Part shown: positions 28,196 to 37,946 of the stretch, piece after piece
Layout of the letters: each line of letters starts with the position of its first letter
How positions within the stretch are numbered: the first letter of the stretch is position 1
Assembly (NCBI RefSeq): GCF_045679555.1
Contig: NC_092122.1
Coordinates: forward strand, 7,931,003 to 7,995,002
DNA length: 64,000 bases
Direction of reading: 5' to 3'
Source: Salvelinus alpinus
Lineage: Eukaryota > Chordata > Actinopteri > Salmoniformes > Salmonidae
The notes under the pieces: model-generated
The model's database searches: none
Told to the model about the DNA's origin: nothing
What the model saw: the letters and a program-made list of their open reading frames with translations, nothing else
Position numbers and translations under genes: made by a program

Positions 28196-29074
28196 TTAGT
28201 CAGCAATTGCGCTAGCGCTAGTTAGCAACTTCCTTCAAACTGCACTTAGAGATATAAAATGATATCCACAAGTTCATCTGACTCTGAGGAAGTAGAGAAG
28301 GGCCAAAATGGCCAAAATCCTTCATTGCCATGTCAAAGCTGTACCAAAAAACATGGCTCAATCAAAAGGTACAATTATGATCATCAATCAGAGATAATGT
28401 CCATCCCGGCTAACAGTGTAGATGTTGTCATTCCCTTTACCGTCACAGCTGAAGAGTAGAGCTGCCAGATGCCAAGTCAGTATAGCAGACTGTCCTTACT
28501 GATGTTGTGAGACGTTAGCGAATCACAAATCCAGTCTGTCACACTCCCATGGGGGGAGCACAGTGTTCCTTTTCTCTCCACATGGCATCCAGTAGGACCC
28601 TGGATGGTCAGCACTAATCTGGCTGGAGAGTATAATCTGTACGTTGGCACTATCTGGCCCTGCTAGAGAGCACATCATGTACATTGGCACTAACATTGGC
28701 ACTATATGCCTATTGTAGAAAGGACAAAAGTAGAACTGTTTAACCAAACTAAACTTAGCCACCTCAACCAGGATCCTAAGTCTTGCATTGATTAGGAATA
28801 AATAGCTCAGAATGTGAATGCTAAAGTTCTGATGATATTCCCGGGGTGTCCTTTCTGGCTATTTAATGTCGAACCATAGGACCCCCTCTGAGCGTCACAC
28901 TTCCTCTCAGCGTGAAGCTCCAGGGCTGCGCTGTCCCAGGGCCGGGTCTGTCAGCACTCTGCCCGGACCAGGGAGCTCTAGTTGGGCTTTGAGCTCAGTG
29001 GGAGAGGGCCTGCATGAACAGGAAGTCCGCAGCTGGCAGGCTTCATCTCTATCCATCTGAGACTGCAAACTGGG
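28196..29074. other. No gene recognised
   Basis: No domain-bearing open frame and no repeat signature seen. Confidence 0.3.
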
Positions 29075-29168
29075 GTGTCCTAAATGGCACCCTATTCCTT
29101 ATATAGTGTACTACTTTTGACCAGAGCCCTAGTGCACTATAAAGGGAATAGGGTGTGATTTGGGACGT
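29075..29168. repeat. Foldback repeat (tagtgcactacttttgacc family), copy 5
   Basis: It reads ctaaatggcaccctattcct to gggtgtgatttgggac, with tatatagtgtactac in the left arm and a shortened centre. Confidence 0.82.
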
Positions 29169-29890
29169 AGGCTGTCAGGGCTGTGAACCAGTAGAGCAAA
29201 CGAAACAGCTACGATAACTCAACACCCGCTAACTGAACACAGTGGAGGCAATCGAGACAATCGAGGTACTCAGGGGCAACAAAGGGACCGAATCAGCAGT
29301 AGAGCCAGAAAAGGAAAAGAACACGTGAGGCCGGGGCCCTCTCGCACATACAGAGTAGAGGTCCCTTGCCATCTTTGGATGACTCTGCACCGCATGCTTT
29401 GCCAACGATCAATGCCCACTGCCCATAGAGCAGGAGGGTGAAAACTAGCTACAGAGGGATTCTGTGCCCTATCAAAAAATAAAACTAATATTTTTCAGGA
29501 AGGTTGAAAGGTTTTTGTGGGGTTTTGGTTGCATGACTTTTATTCCTTTATTGATGTATTTATCTGCTTTCAGCCAGCCAGAAGATGGCTCCTCCTGGTG
29601 AGCTGAAGTCCTGCAGAGGCTGAGGCTGTTTGGATGCTCTTTCAGGTAATAATACCGTCCCTGAGCCCATGCAGGCAATCTCTCTCTTCCTTGTTCTCTC
29701 TCTCCATCCTGCCCCTACCCTCCCTGCTCCCCCGCTCTCTGCCCTCCACCCACTCTGTACAATTGGATCTGGGAAAACAAACAGAAACAAACAAAGAAAA
29801 GCAAGTAAACAAGTAGCTCCCCGCCAGGCGTGACGGCTGGCAGCCTTGGCCCTGAGGTAGCAGACTCACTATCGTCAGCCTTTTCAGAAC
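29169..29890. other. No gene recognised
   Basis: No feature could be supported. Confidence 0.3.
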
Positions 29891-30135
29891 ACTCTCACAA
29901 CCCTCTCTCTGTCTCTATTTCTTTGTCTCACTTGGGTCTCTCTATCAGTGTCTCTCTGTTTCTGTCTCTCTGTCTCTGTTTCTGTCTCTGTCTCTCTCTC
30001 TGTCTGTCTCTCTCTCTGTCTCTCTCTGCCTCTATCTTTGTATCTCTCTCTGTCTCTGTCTCTCTCTCTGTCTGTCTCTCTCTCTGTCTCTCTCTGCCTC
30101 TACCTTTGTCTCTCTCTGTGTCTCCCTCTCTGCAT
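29891..30135. repeat. CTCTGT-rich low-complexity tract
   Basis: Imperfect CTCTGT and CTCTGC repeats on the plus strand, including a local duplication of a block of about 76 bp (about 29986 and 30062). Confidence 0.9.
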
Positions 30136-30460
30136 GCTGGGAATTGTATGAGCGTCCCACATGGGGACGCCGTCCCTGTCACTTCGGCACGGCTTTAGGT
30201 CTGTTACTGAAGCCACTGTCACTGTGGAGGAGTTTATGGTCACCGTAGGAGAGAAGGTACAGTAGGTTATGAAAATGTTGCTTATGTGTCACGGATGAAT
30301 AAAGAGGAGGTGGTGTTTCTTAATTAATAAAGAAGAGCGTCTTGTTGATCAGATGGTTGAGCATGGCGTACTTCTTAAAGGTATGTTTATTCAAGTTACG
30401 CCGCTTTTTTCTCAGTCAACAAGGGCAAAGATTTCAAATGTACCACCGTTTATTCCCAAT

Positions 30461-30835
30461 GAGCTATTGGAGCATGAGTTATTGGAGTGTGAGTTATTGG
30501 AGTGTGAGTTATTGGAGTGTGAGTTATTGGAGAGTGAGTTATTGGAGAGTGAGTTATTGGAGAGTGAGTTATTGGAGTGTGAATTATTGGAGTGTGAGTT
30601 CTTTGAGCGTGAGTTATTGGAGTGTGAGTTATTTGAGCGTGAGTTATTTGAGCGTGAGTTACTGGAATGTGAGTTACTGGAGTGTGAGTTATTGGAGAGT
30701 GAGTTATTGGAGAGTGAGTTATTGGAGAGTGAGTTATTGGAGAGTGAGTTATTGGAGAGTGAGTTATTGGAGAGTGAGTTATTTGAGCGTGAGTTACTGG
30801 AGTGTGAGTTATTGGAGTGTGAGTTATTGGAGTGT
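30461..30835. repeat. 15-bp minisatellite, exactly 25 units
   Basis: The unit gagttattggagtgt repeats every 15 bp. Sub-variants differ at the eleventh to fifteenth bases (gagtgt, gagagt, gagcgt) and group in runs. Because 15 is a multiple of three, all frames stay open, which explains the long repetitive open frames on both strands. There is no evidence that it is translated. Confidence 0.96.
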
Positions 30836-30844
30836 GACACACAA

Positions 30845-31300
30845 ATATGATGACTTGCAACTCGACTTTGACTTTAACACCAATGACTCGTGACTTGACT
30901 TGGGCCTTATGACTCGACCTGACTTGATACCCTCGCCAAGCCCAAATATAAAAAATGATGCTATTAAAAAAAGTGTGCAGTGCATCAACTCTTCATTTAA
31001 CGTATTACAGTTTGAATCGGACAGCAGCCAATCAAATTGTGCCAGCTGAGAAAAAGTTGTGCGTGGCAGTGCAGAGGAACGTCGGCGGGTGAATTCAGAT
31101 GGAGCCCTTGGAAAGATGATACCCCAAATGATTATTTTCGGATATAAAGACGACGCAGTATCAGCAAAAAACATATTGCAAATTGCAAAACATCCGGGAA
31201 GAAAATTACAGACGGAGGCGCAACAATTTCAAACTTTGTTCGACATTTGAAGCTGCACAAAGAAGAAGTCGTGGCTAATATAGCCGACAGCTATATATTT
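30845..31300 (+). mobile_element. Possible hAT/BED zinc-finger element remnant
   Basis: The region starts with repeated gacttg/gactcg words (30848-30930), as in a common fish non-autonomous repeat. At about 31231-31270 it encodes NFVRHLKLHKEEV, resembling the histidine half of a BED zinc finger. The cysteine half was not found. This is weak evidence. Confidence 0.3.
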
Positions 31301-31569
31301 TATTACTTTACTAGTGTATCATGTAGACTAACCTAACGTTAAATCAATGAGCCTCCAAACAGTCAGTCAGTGCAGGAACGTGATCATTGCAGCCAAGATT
31401 GAGCTACAACTGGCTAGGCAGTCGGTAGCCTAAATCCTGCATGATGTTACTGCTGTTGGGTCGATTGTGTACAAGCCTACATCGCCCGATTTGCGTAAAT
31501 GTAATATACTAACTATTACTCTTGTTAAAAATATGAAATGGTATTACATTTGGTGAAGAGCATATTATG

Positions 31570-32142
31570 CCCGGCTCTGAAACAGGTTATGTAGTTTCAA
31601 ACGCCCGGCTCTGAAACAGGTTATGTCGTTTCAAACGCCCGACTCTGAAACAGGTTATGTCGTTTCAAACGCCCGGCTCTGAAACAGGTTATGTCGTTTC
31701 AAACGCCCGGCTCTGAAACAGGTTATGTCGTTTCAAACGCCCGGCTCTGAAACAGGTTATGTCATTTCAAACGCCCGACTCTGAAACAGGTTATGTCGTT
31801 TCAAACGCCCGGCTCTGAAACAGGTTATGTTGTTTCAAACGCCCGGCTCTGAAACAGGTTATGTCGTTTCAAACGCCCGGCTCTGAAACAGGTTATGTCG
31901 TTTCAAACGCCCGGCTCTGAAACAGGTTATGTCGTTTCAAACGCCCGACTCTGAAACAGGTTATGTTGTTTCAAACGCCCGACTCTGAAACAGGTTATGT
32001 CGTTTCAAACGCCCGACTCTGAAACAGGTTATGTTGTTTCAAACGCCCGACTCTGAAACAGGTTATGTCGTTTCAAACGCCCGACTCTGAAACAGGTTAT
32101 GTCGTTTCAAACGCCCGGCTCTGAAACAGGTTATGTCGTTTC
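31570..32142. repeat. 34-bp minisatellite, 17 units
   Basis: The unit starts cccggctctgaaacaggtta and recurs every 34 bp from 31570 to 32142. Two variable sites (ccgg/ccga and gtcg/gttg/gtca/gtag) label units. Units 12-16 are all of the ccga type. Confidence 0.97.
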
Positions 32143-32204
32143 GGTGATAGGTGTTTAGGTTTTTGGACTCACCGGAGCAGACTTTGTAGGTATCGTTTAA
32201 AGTC

Positions 32205-32985
32205 AAGTATGACAACAGACTGTATATGGCTTATGCTAGTACGGGTAGTCAACTGTGTTTTGAGTGTGTGGATGTTGGCCATAAGCAACATGCTTGCCCG
32301 AAAAGGAGGGAGGGAGGTCCTCGTAACGCCTGGGCCCACTGATGTAGGGAGAGGTGGGAGAGGTGGGCCCAGGCGTTACGAGCAGACACAAGCAGCTGTT
32401 GATGAAGAACAAGTTGTCCAAGTTGAGGGTATTGAGTTGCAGCTTGTACCAGAGGGGAACATAGCGTCTGTTATGCAGCAGAAATATATTGTTGTAGGAG
32501 GTAAGGATGGATTTGGGGAGCCATTTCCTCTTCCTGATGAGGAGACATGCCCAGTACTGTGATGGGGTGCAAGTGGGGAGTGTTGAGAGGAATGTGGAGG
32601 GGAGTCAGGGGTCTGTGGCCTCAGTTGAGGAGGATCAGGAGAAGGACATGGTAGCAGCTGGTGACGACTCAATTTACAATTTAGAGGAGGTAAATGGGTT
32701 CCTGGATCAGACTTGGCAGATTTCTTTGATGTTGATAAGTTTGTGAGGTCAGCTGTGGTGTTACAGAAGACGGTGGGGTTAGATCAGTTGAGTGTGAAGA
32801 AGCGTTTCCGCTTGAGGAAATTTGTTACTGCTGTTACGGCAGCAAAAGGTAGTGGGAAACACGGTTAGGTTAAGAGAAAATTAAAACAACGATAGTGATC
32901 ATGCCTCAAAGGGTGTTTTTTCTCTCTGTCTTGTTTCTTCTGTTGTCTCTTCTGTTTTTCCTTTCTCTTTTCTATATGGCAATCA
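32205..32985 (+). mobile_element. LINE ORF1 (gag-like) remnant
   Basis: One frame reads CFECVDVGHKQHACP, a CX2CX4HX4C zinc knuckle, starting at 32253. It is followed by acidic sequence and a basic VKKRFRLRKFVTA stretch near 32790-32830, as in Tx1/L1-like ORF1 proteins. A likely ORF2 start, MAINCK, occurs at about 32977, after which the sequence changes to a glod4 retrocopy. Stops and frameshifts interrupt it. Confidence 0.55.
32320..32382. repeat. Perfect 20-bp inverted repeat (hairpin)
   Basis: The left arm 32320-32339 (ctcgtaacgcctgggcccac) is the exact reverse complement of 32363-32382, with a 23-bp loop. It lies inside the LINE ORF1 remnant. Confidence 0.95.
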
Positions 32986-33065
32986 ATTGCAAGGATCCTT
33001 AATCAACGTAGACAAACTGGGCGTGATATATCATCGTACAGTACATAGCAAACTCACTTGGATTA

Positions 33066-33738
33066 AATTGGCTTTGAGGCGAGCCTTGCATTTAGTTTTC
33101 AAAGTGGGTGACAAAAGCAAAACGGACACCTTTTACCGAGATGTGCTCGGCATGAAGATTTTGCGTCACAAAGTGATCTACAATTACGGAGTGGGAGGAT
33201 ATCGCCTAGCCAATGACTTCCTCGGTTTGACTCTGCAGTCTAGCCAGGCTGTCAGCAATGGTAAGCGGCTTGCTTGGCCCCTCACTGACGTTGGAAAGGG
33301 CCTCTATCTGGCTGAGGCTCCAGGAGGTTATCGCTTCTACCTGGTGGACAAAGATCAGCCTCCCAATGATCCTGTACAGATGGTGTGTCTGGCAGGGTCT
33401 GACCTGCAGAAATCAATTCACTGCTGCTCCTCCCTTCTGGGGATGAAGGTGAAAGAGAGAAATGAGGAGAAGAAGACTGTTCTGATGGGATTCACAGACA
33501 CTCAGTGTAAACTACAACTTCACAACATTGTTGGGGCAGTAGATCACGGGACAGCCTTCGGGGCGGATAGCATTCTCCTGTCCACGTGAGCAGTTGGCAG
33601 ATCTTGAAGCCCTGATGAAGAAGTGAAACCACAAAATCCTTACTATCTTGGCTACCTGGACACCCCTGGAAAGAATACGGTAGAAGTGGTCATTTGGCCT
33701 GATTCAGATGCTCATGAGATCTGCGTTGTTGTTTGAGT
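33066..33738 (+). pseudogene. glod4: Processed pseudogene of glod4 (glyoxalase domain-containing 4)
   Basis: The translation matches GLOD4, a glyoxalase/VOC-fold protein, in order: RRALHLVFKVGDKSKT, FYRDVLGMKILRH, YNYGVGGYRLANDFLG, SSQAVSNGKRLAWPLT, EAPGGYRFYLVD, SDLQKS, LLGMKV and QCKLQLHN. After a frameshift comes IAFSCPREQLADLEALMKK, and after another shift GYLDTPGKNTVEVVIWPD. The parent gene is multi-exonic, so the unbroken run points to retrotransposition. The start codon reads TTG (33068). A segment of roughly 30-35 codons between ILRH and YNYGV is missing. At least two frameshifts and a stop follow, and a polyadenylation signal aataaag occurs at 33764-33770. It is not functional. Confidence 0.9.
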
Positions 33739-33783
33739 GTTTGTGTTGTGGGTTCCCAGACCCAATAAAGTTTTTTTTAAACT

Positions 33784-34660
<877 letters not shown>

Positions 34661-34709
34661 ATCAGTGAGGTCTTTGAAACCTTGAATAAGGGTTTCATAT
34701 TTGGGGAAA

Positions 34710-34931
34710 TTACACTCTCAAAATTGTTTTATATTTTTCACATTTTGTCAGGAAATGCAGCTCCGTCTCAGGTTCTGCTGTTGTGCAGTGGTTGCACAGC
34801 CTTTCCTCTACAGGGAGCCAGGTTTTCCTGTGTCTACCCTTTTCAATGGCCAGGCTGTGCTCACTGAGCCTGTACTTTGTCAAGGTTTTTCTAAGGTTTT
34901 GATCAGTAACCATGGTCAAATAGTTAGCCAC
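34710..34931 (-). pseudogene. C-terminal Cys/His domain of the I/Nimb-like LINE ORF2
   Basis: The frame reads KYRLSEHSLAIEKGRHRKTW and ERLCNHCTTAEPETELHFLTKC, a CX2C...H...C arrangement typical of the ORF2 C-terminus. About 430 bp separate it from the open RT frame, with stops between. Confidence 0.8.
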
Positions 34932-35361
34932 GGTGTACTGTCAATTTAGGGCCAGATAGCACTGCATTTTGCTTTGTGCTTGTGCTTGTGTTTCCAAATA
35001 AGTAATGTAGTTTTGTTTTGACTGTGTTGTAATTTGGTTTATTTGATTGATTGGATGTTCTGGTCCTGAGGCTTCAGTGTGTTAGTAGAACAGGTTTGTG
35101 AACTCAGCCCCAGGACAAGCTGGATGAGGGGACTATTTTCTTTGCTCAGCTCTTGGCATTGCAGGGCTTGGTAATAATATGAGAGGGGGTCACTGTATTT
35201 TAGATTTTCCAAAACTTAATTGCTCTTTTTATTATTAGTGGATATTGGCCTAATTCTGCCCTGCATGCATTGTTTGTAGTTTTCCTCTGGACATGTAGGA
35301 GAATCTTACAGAACTCTGCATGTAGGGTTTCAATGGGGTGTTTGTCCCATTTGATGAAATC

Positions 35362-36900
35362 TTATTTTGCAAGTGGAACCCACACCTCGCTGCCATAAAG
35401 TGCAATTGGTTTAATGACATATTCAATTAGTTTTAGCCAAATTTGAATAGGTATTTCAATTTGAATTAGCTTTTTAATGGCGTAGAATGCCCTGCGTGCT
35501 TTCTCTCTCAGTTCATTCACTGCCTCATTAAGGTGTCCAGTTGAGCTTATTTTTAAACCTAAGTAATTGTAGTTTGTGCAGTACTCTATATATTTTGTAC
35601 CAATTGAGAACTTTGGTCTAATTCCCTGAGATCTGGATCTTGTCTGGAAAATCATTATTTGAGTCTTTTTGGGGTTTACTGCCAGGGCCCAGGTCTGGCA
35701 GTACTGCTCTAGCAGGTCCAGGCTATGCTGTAGGCCATGTGCTGTGGGTGACAGCAGGCATAGGTCATCTGCAAAGAGTAGGCATTTAACCTCTGAATTG
35801 TGGAGACTAACACCAGGGGCTGAGGACTTTTCTAGAATAGTGGCCAATTCATTGATGTAAATATTGAAGAGTGCAGGGCTCAAATTGCTACCCTGGCGAA
35901 GGCCCCGCCCCTGTTTAAAGAATTCTGTTATTTTCTTGCCAATTGTAATGCTGCACTTATTTCCAGTATACATTGATTTAATTATGTCATATGTTTTACC
36001 CCCTACACCACTTTCAATAACTTTGTAGAACAGTCCTGTATGCCAAATAGAATTAAATGCTTTTTGGAAGTCAATAAAGCAAGCGTATATTTTGGTATTA
36101 TTTTGGTGGACATGTTTATCTATCAGGGTGTGTAGGGTGTAAATATGATCAGTCGTGCAATGTTTTGGTACAAATCCAATTTGGCTTTTACTCAAGACAT
36201 TGTGCTTATTAAGGAAGTTTAGAACTATTACATTTATAATACTACAGAAAACCTTCCCCAGGTTACTGTTCACACAAATGCCTCTGTAATTGTTAGGGTC
36301 AAATTTGTCTCCGTTCTTAAAGATTGGGGTTATGAGTCCTTGATTCCAGATGTCAGGGAAATAACCTTTTGCACTAGTGAGTTTGAGCATCTCATTTAGG
36401 ACGTCGTCAGGTACGCATGCTTTTTTAAATTCGAGGGCCTGAAGTTTGTTATAGAGCTCCTGGTCAGTAATTGGGGAGTCCAATGGATTTTGATTGTCCT
36501 TTATAGCTTTTTCTAATCCATTCAACTTCTCAGGAATTTGGCATTGTTCTGCGTTTGTGTCAGTTTGAACGATGTTGTAGAGAGTTTTAAAATGGGTTGT
36601 CCATATGTCACCATTTTGTATCGCTAATTCCTCTTGTTTAGATTTTTTTAGTTTTTTCCAATTTTGCCAGAAGTTGTTTGTGTTTATGGACTCCTCAATT
36701 AGTGTCAGCTGCTTGCTGTTGTACTGTGCTTTTTTGGTTCTGAGTGTACGTTTATAGAGTTTTAAAGTCTCACAGTAATAAAGGCGTAATTCACCATTAT
36801 TTGGGTCTCTGTGCTTTTGGTTGGATAGTGTTCTAAGTTTTTTCCTTATAATTTTACAATCTGCGTCAACCACAATTCTTCTGTGCTGTTTTGGGCCCAT
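35362..36900 (-). CDS. LINE reverse transcriptase, open for 512 residues
   Basis: RT core blocks are seen in order: NYRGICVNSNLGKVF, QIGFVPKHCTTDHIYTL, FIDFQKAFNSIW (catalytic Asp277), GRGLRQGSNLSPALFNIYIN, CLLFADDLCLLSP (FADD at 376-379) and LAVNPKKTQIMIF. The first ATG of the frame is not the natural start: the frame is entered from the endonuclease by a shift. RQGSNLSP has Ser where Cys is usual, and KACVPDDVLNEML differs from the expected xGPDG. The open frame ends at 35362; the C-terminus continues in another frame to 34710. It is probably inactive as a whole. Confidence 0.88.
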   Translation of the reverse strand: MGPKQHRRIVVDADCKIIRKKLRTLSNQKHRDPNNGELRLYYCETLKLYKRTLRTKKAQYNSKQLTLIEESINTNNFWQNWKKLKKSKQEELAIQNGDIWTTHFKTLYNIVQTDTNAEQCQIPEKLNGLEKAIKDNQNPLDSPITDQELYNKLQALEFKKACVPDDVLNEMLKLTSAKGYFPDIWNQGLITPIFKNGDKFDPNNYRGICVNSNLGKVFCSIINVIVLNFLNKHNVLSKSQIGFVPKHCTTDHIYTLHTLIDKHVHQNNTKIYACFIDFQKAFNSIWHTGLFYKVIESGVGGKTYDIIKSMYTGNKCSITIGKKITEFFKQGRGLRQGSNLSPALFNIYINELATILEKSSAPGVSLHNSEVKCLLFADDLCLLSPTAHGLQHSLDLLEQYCQTWALAVNPKKTQIMIFQTRSRSQGIRPKFSIGTKYIEYCTNYNYLGLKISSTGHLNEAVNELREKARRAFYAIKKLIQIEIPIQIWLKLIEYVIKPIALYGSEVWVPLAK

Positions 36901-37820
36901 CTGTATGAATTTCTGATGTTGTACAGCTTACTGGGCTGTGAATGTGTGGTTGTTTCCATGTCTGTTCTTTTGAGGAACAACGTAATTTGGCTGTGATCAG
37001 ACAGAGGTGTTAGTGGCTTGACAGTGAATGAGCTGAGAGAGAAAGGGTCAATGTGTGTAATCATATAGTCTACTGTACTGTGGCCAAGAGGTGAGCAGTA
37101 GGTGAATCTCCCCAAAGAGTCCCCCCGTAACCTACCATTGACAAAGTACAGACCCAGGCTTCTACAGAGCTGCAACAGATCCCTTCCGTTTTTGTTGACG
37201 GTGCTGTCACTGTTGTTTCTATGGGGGAGAATAAGGCAGTTAGAAACAGTATGGCCTGTAATAAAGCTGTCCCCTCGTGTGCTCGTTAGATCAGGTAGTC
37301 TTCCTGTGCGCGCATTTGTGTCACCACAGATGAGCACATTTCCCTGGGCCTGGAAATGGCACGTCTCTTCCTCAAGGGTGGGGAAGATCTCCTCTGAGTA
37401 ATATGGGGATTCTGAAGGGGCGATATATATTGCGCAAAGGAACACATCTTTTTCTGTCAGTATAAGTTATTTTTTCAGTTTTAAACAAATGTGATATTTA
37501 CCAATTTTGAGGGGATCAATTAGATTTTGTACCAAATGATCAGTCCTCCAGAGTCTCTGCCTCTATGACAGAGCTGTGTTTCTGTGATGGCACAATTACC
37601 TTTCTGTAGCCTGTGGGACAGTGAGTGACAATGTCAGCCTTACACCATGTCTCCTGCAGAATGATGACGTCAACATCTTTCAGATTTTTGTTGAACTCCA
37701 GTGCTAAACTCTTCAGTCAAAGGTTGATGAGTTTAGGCCCTGAATGTTCCACATGCTAACTGATAGTGATTTCATGTTCCAAAAGAAAGAATAGCAGTCA
37801 GAAATACAGTATTTACTAAC
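36846..37820 (-). pseudogene. APE-type endonuclease domain of the I/Nimb-like LINE
   Basis: The domain starts near MKSLSVSMWNIQGLNSS (about 37772), with the N-terminal WNIQGL motif. After a frameshift near 37445 it continues FLCAIYIAPSES, LICGDTNARTG (catalytic Asp and Asn), GRFTYCSPLGHSTVDYMI and LTPLSDHSQITLFLK (the SDH catalytic pair). It nicks target DNA for target-primed reverse transcription. Its frame ends at 36846 and overlaps the RT frame, suggesting a frameshift or deletion at the junction near 36850. Confidence 0.88.
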
Positions 37821-37946
37821 TAATAAGTTGTTAAGAGTGAGATAAACAGGATAACAATTTTTTTCTGTTATATATATATATATATAAATATTTCTATTCA
37901 TTGAACAAGTAAACTTTTAGTACAATAGGTGTGTGTGTGTGTGTGT

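Noticed and set aside
31570-32142. CRISPR array (34-bp units)
   Set aside because: Contiguous 34-bp units without spacers and no cas genes.
32987-33589. Functional glod4-like gene
   Set aside because: The start codon is lost, an internal segment is missing, the frame is broken before the C-terminus and the copy is intronless.
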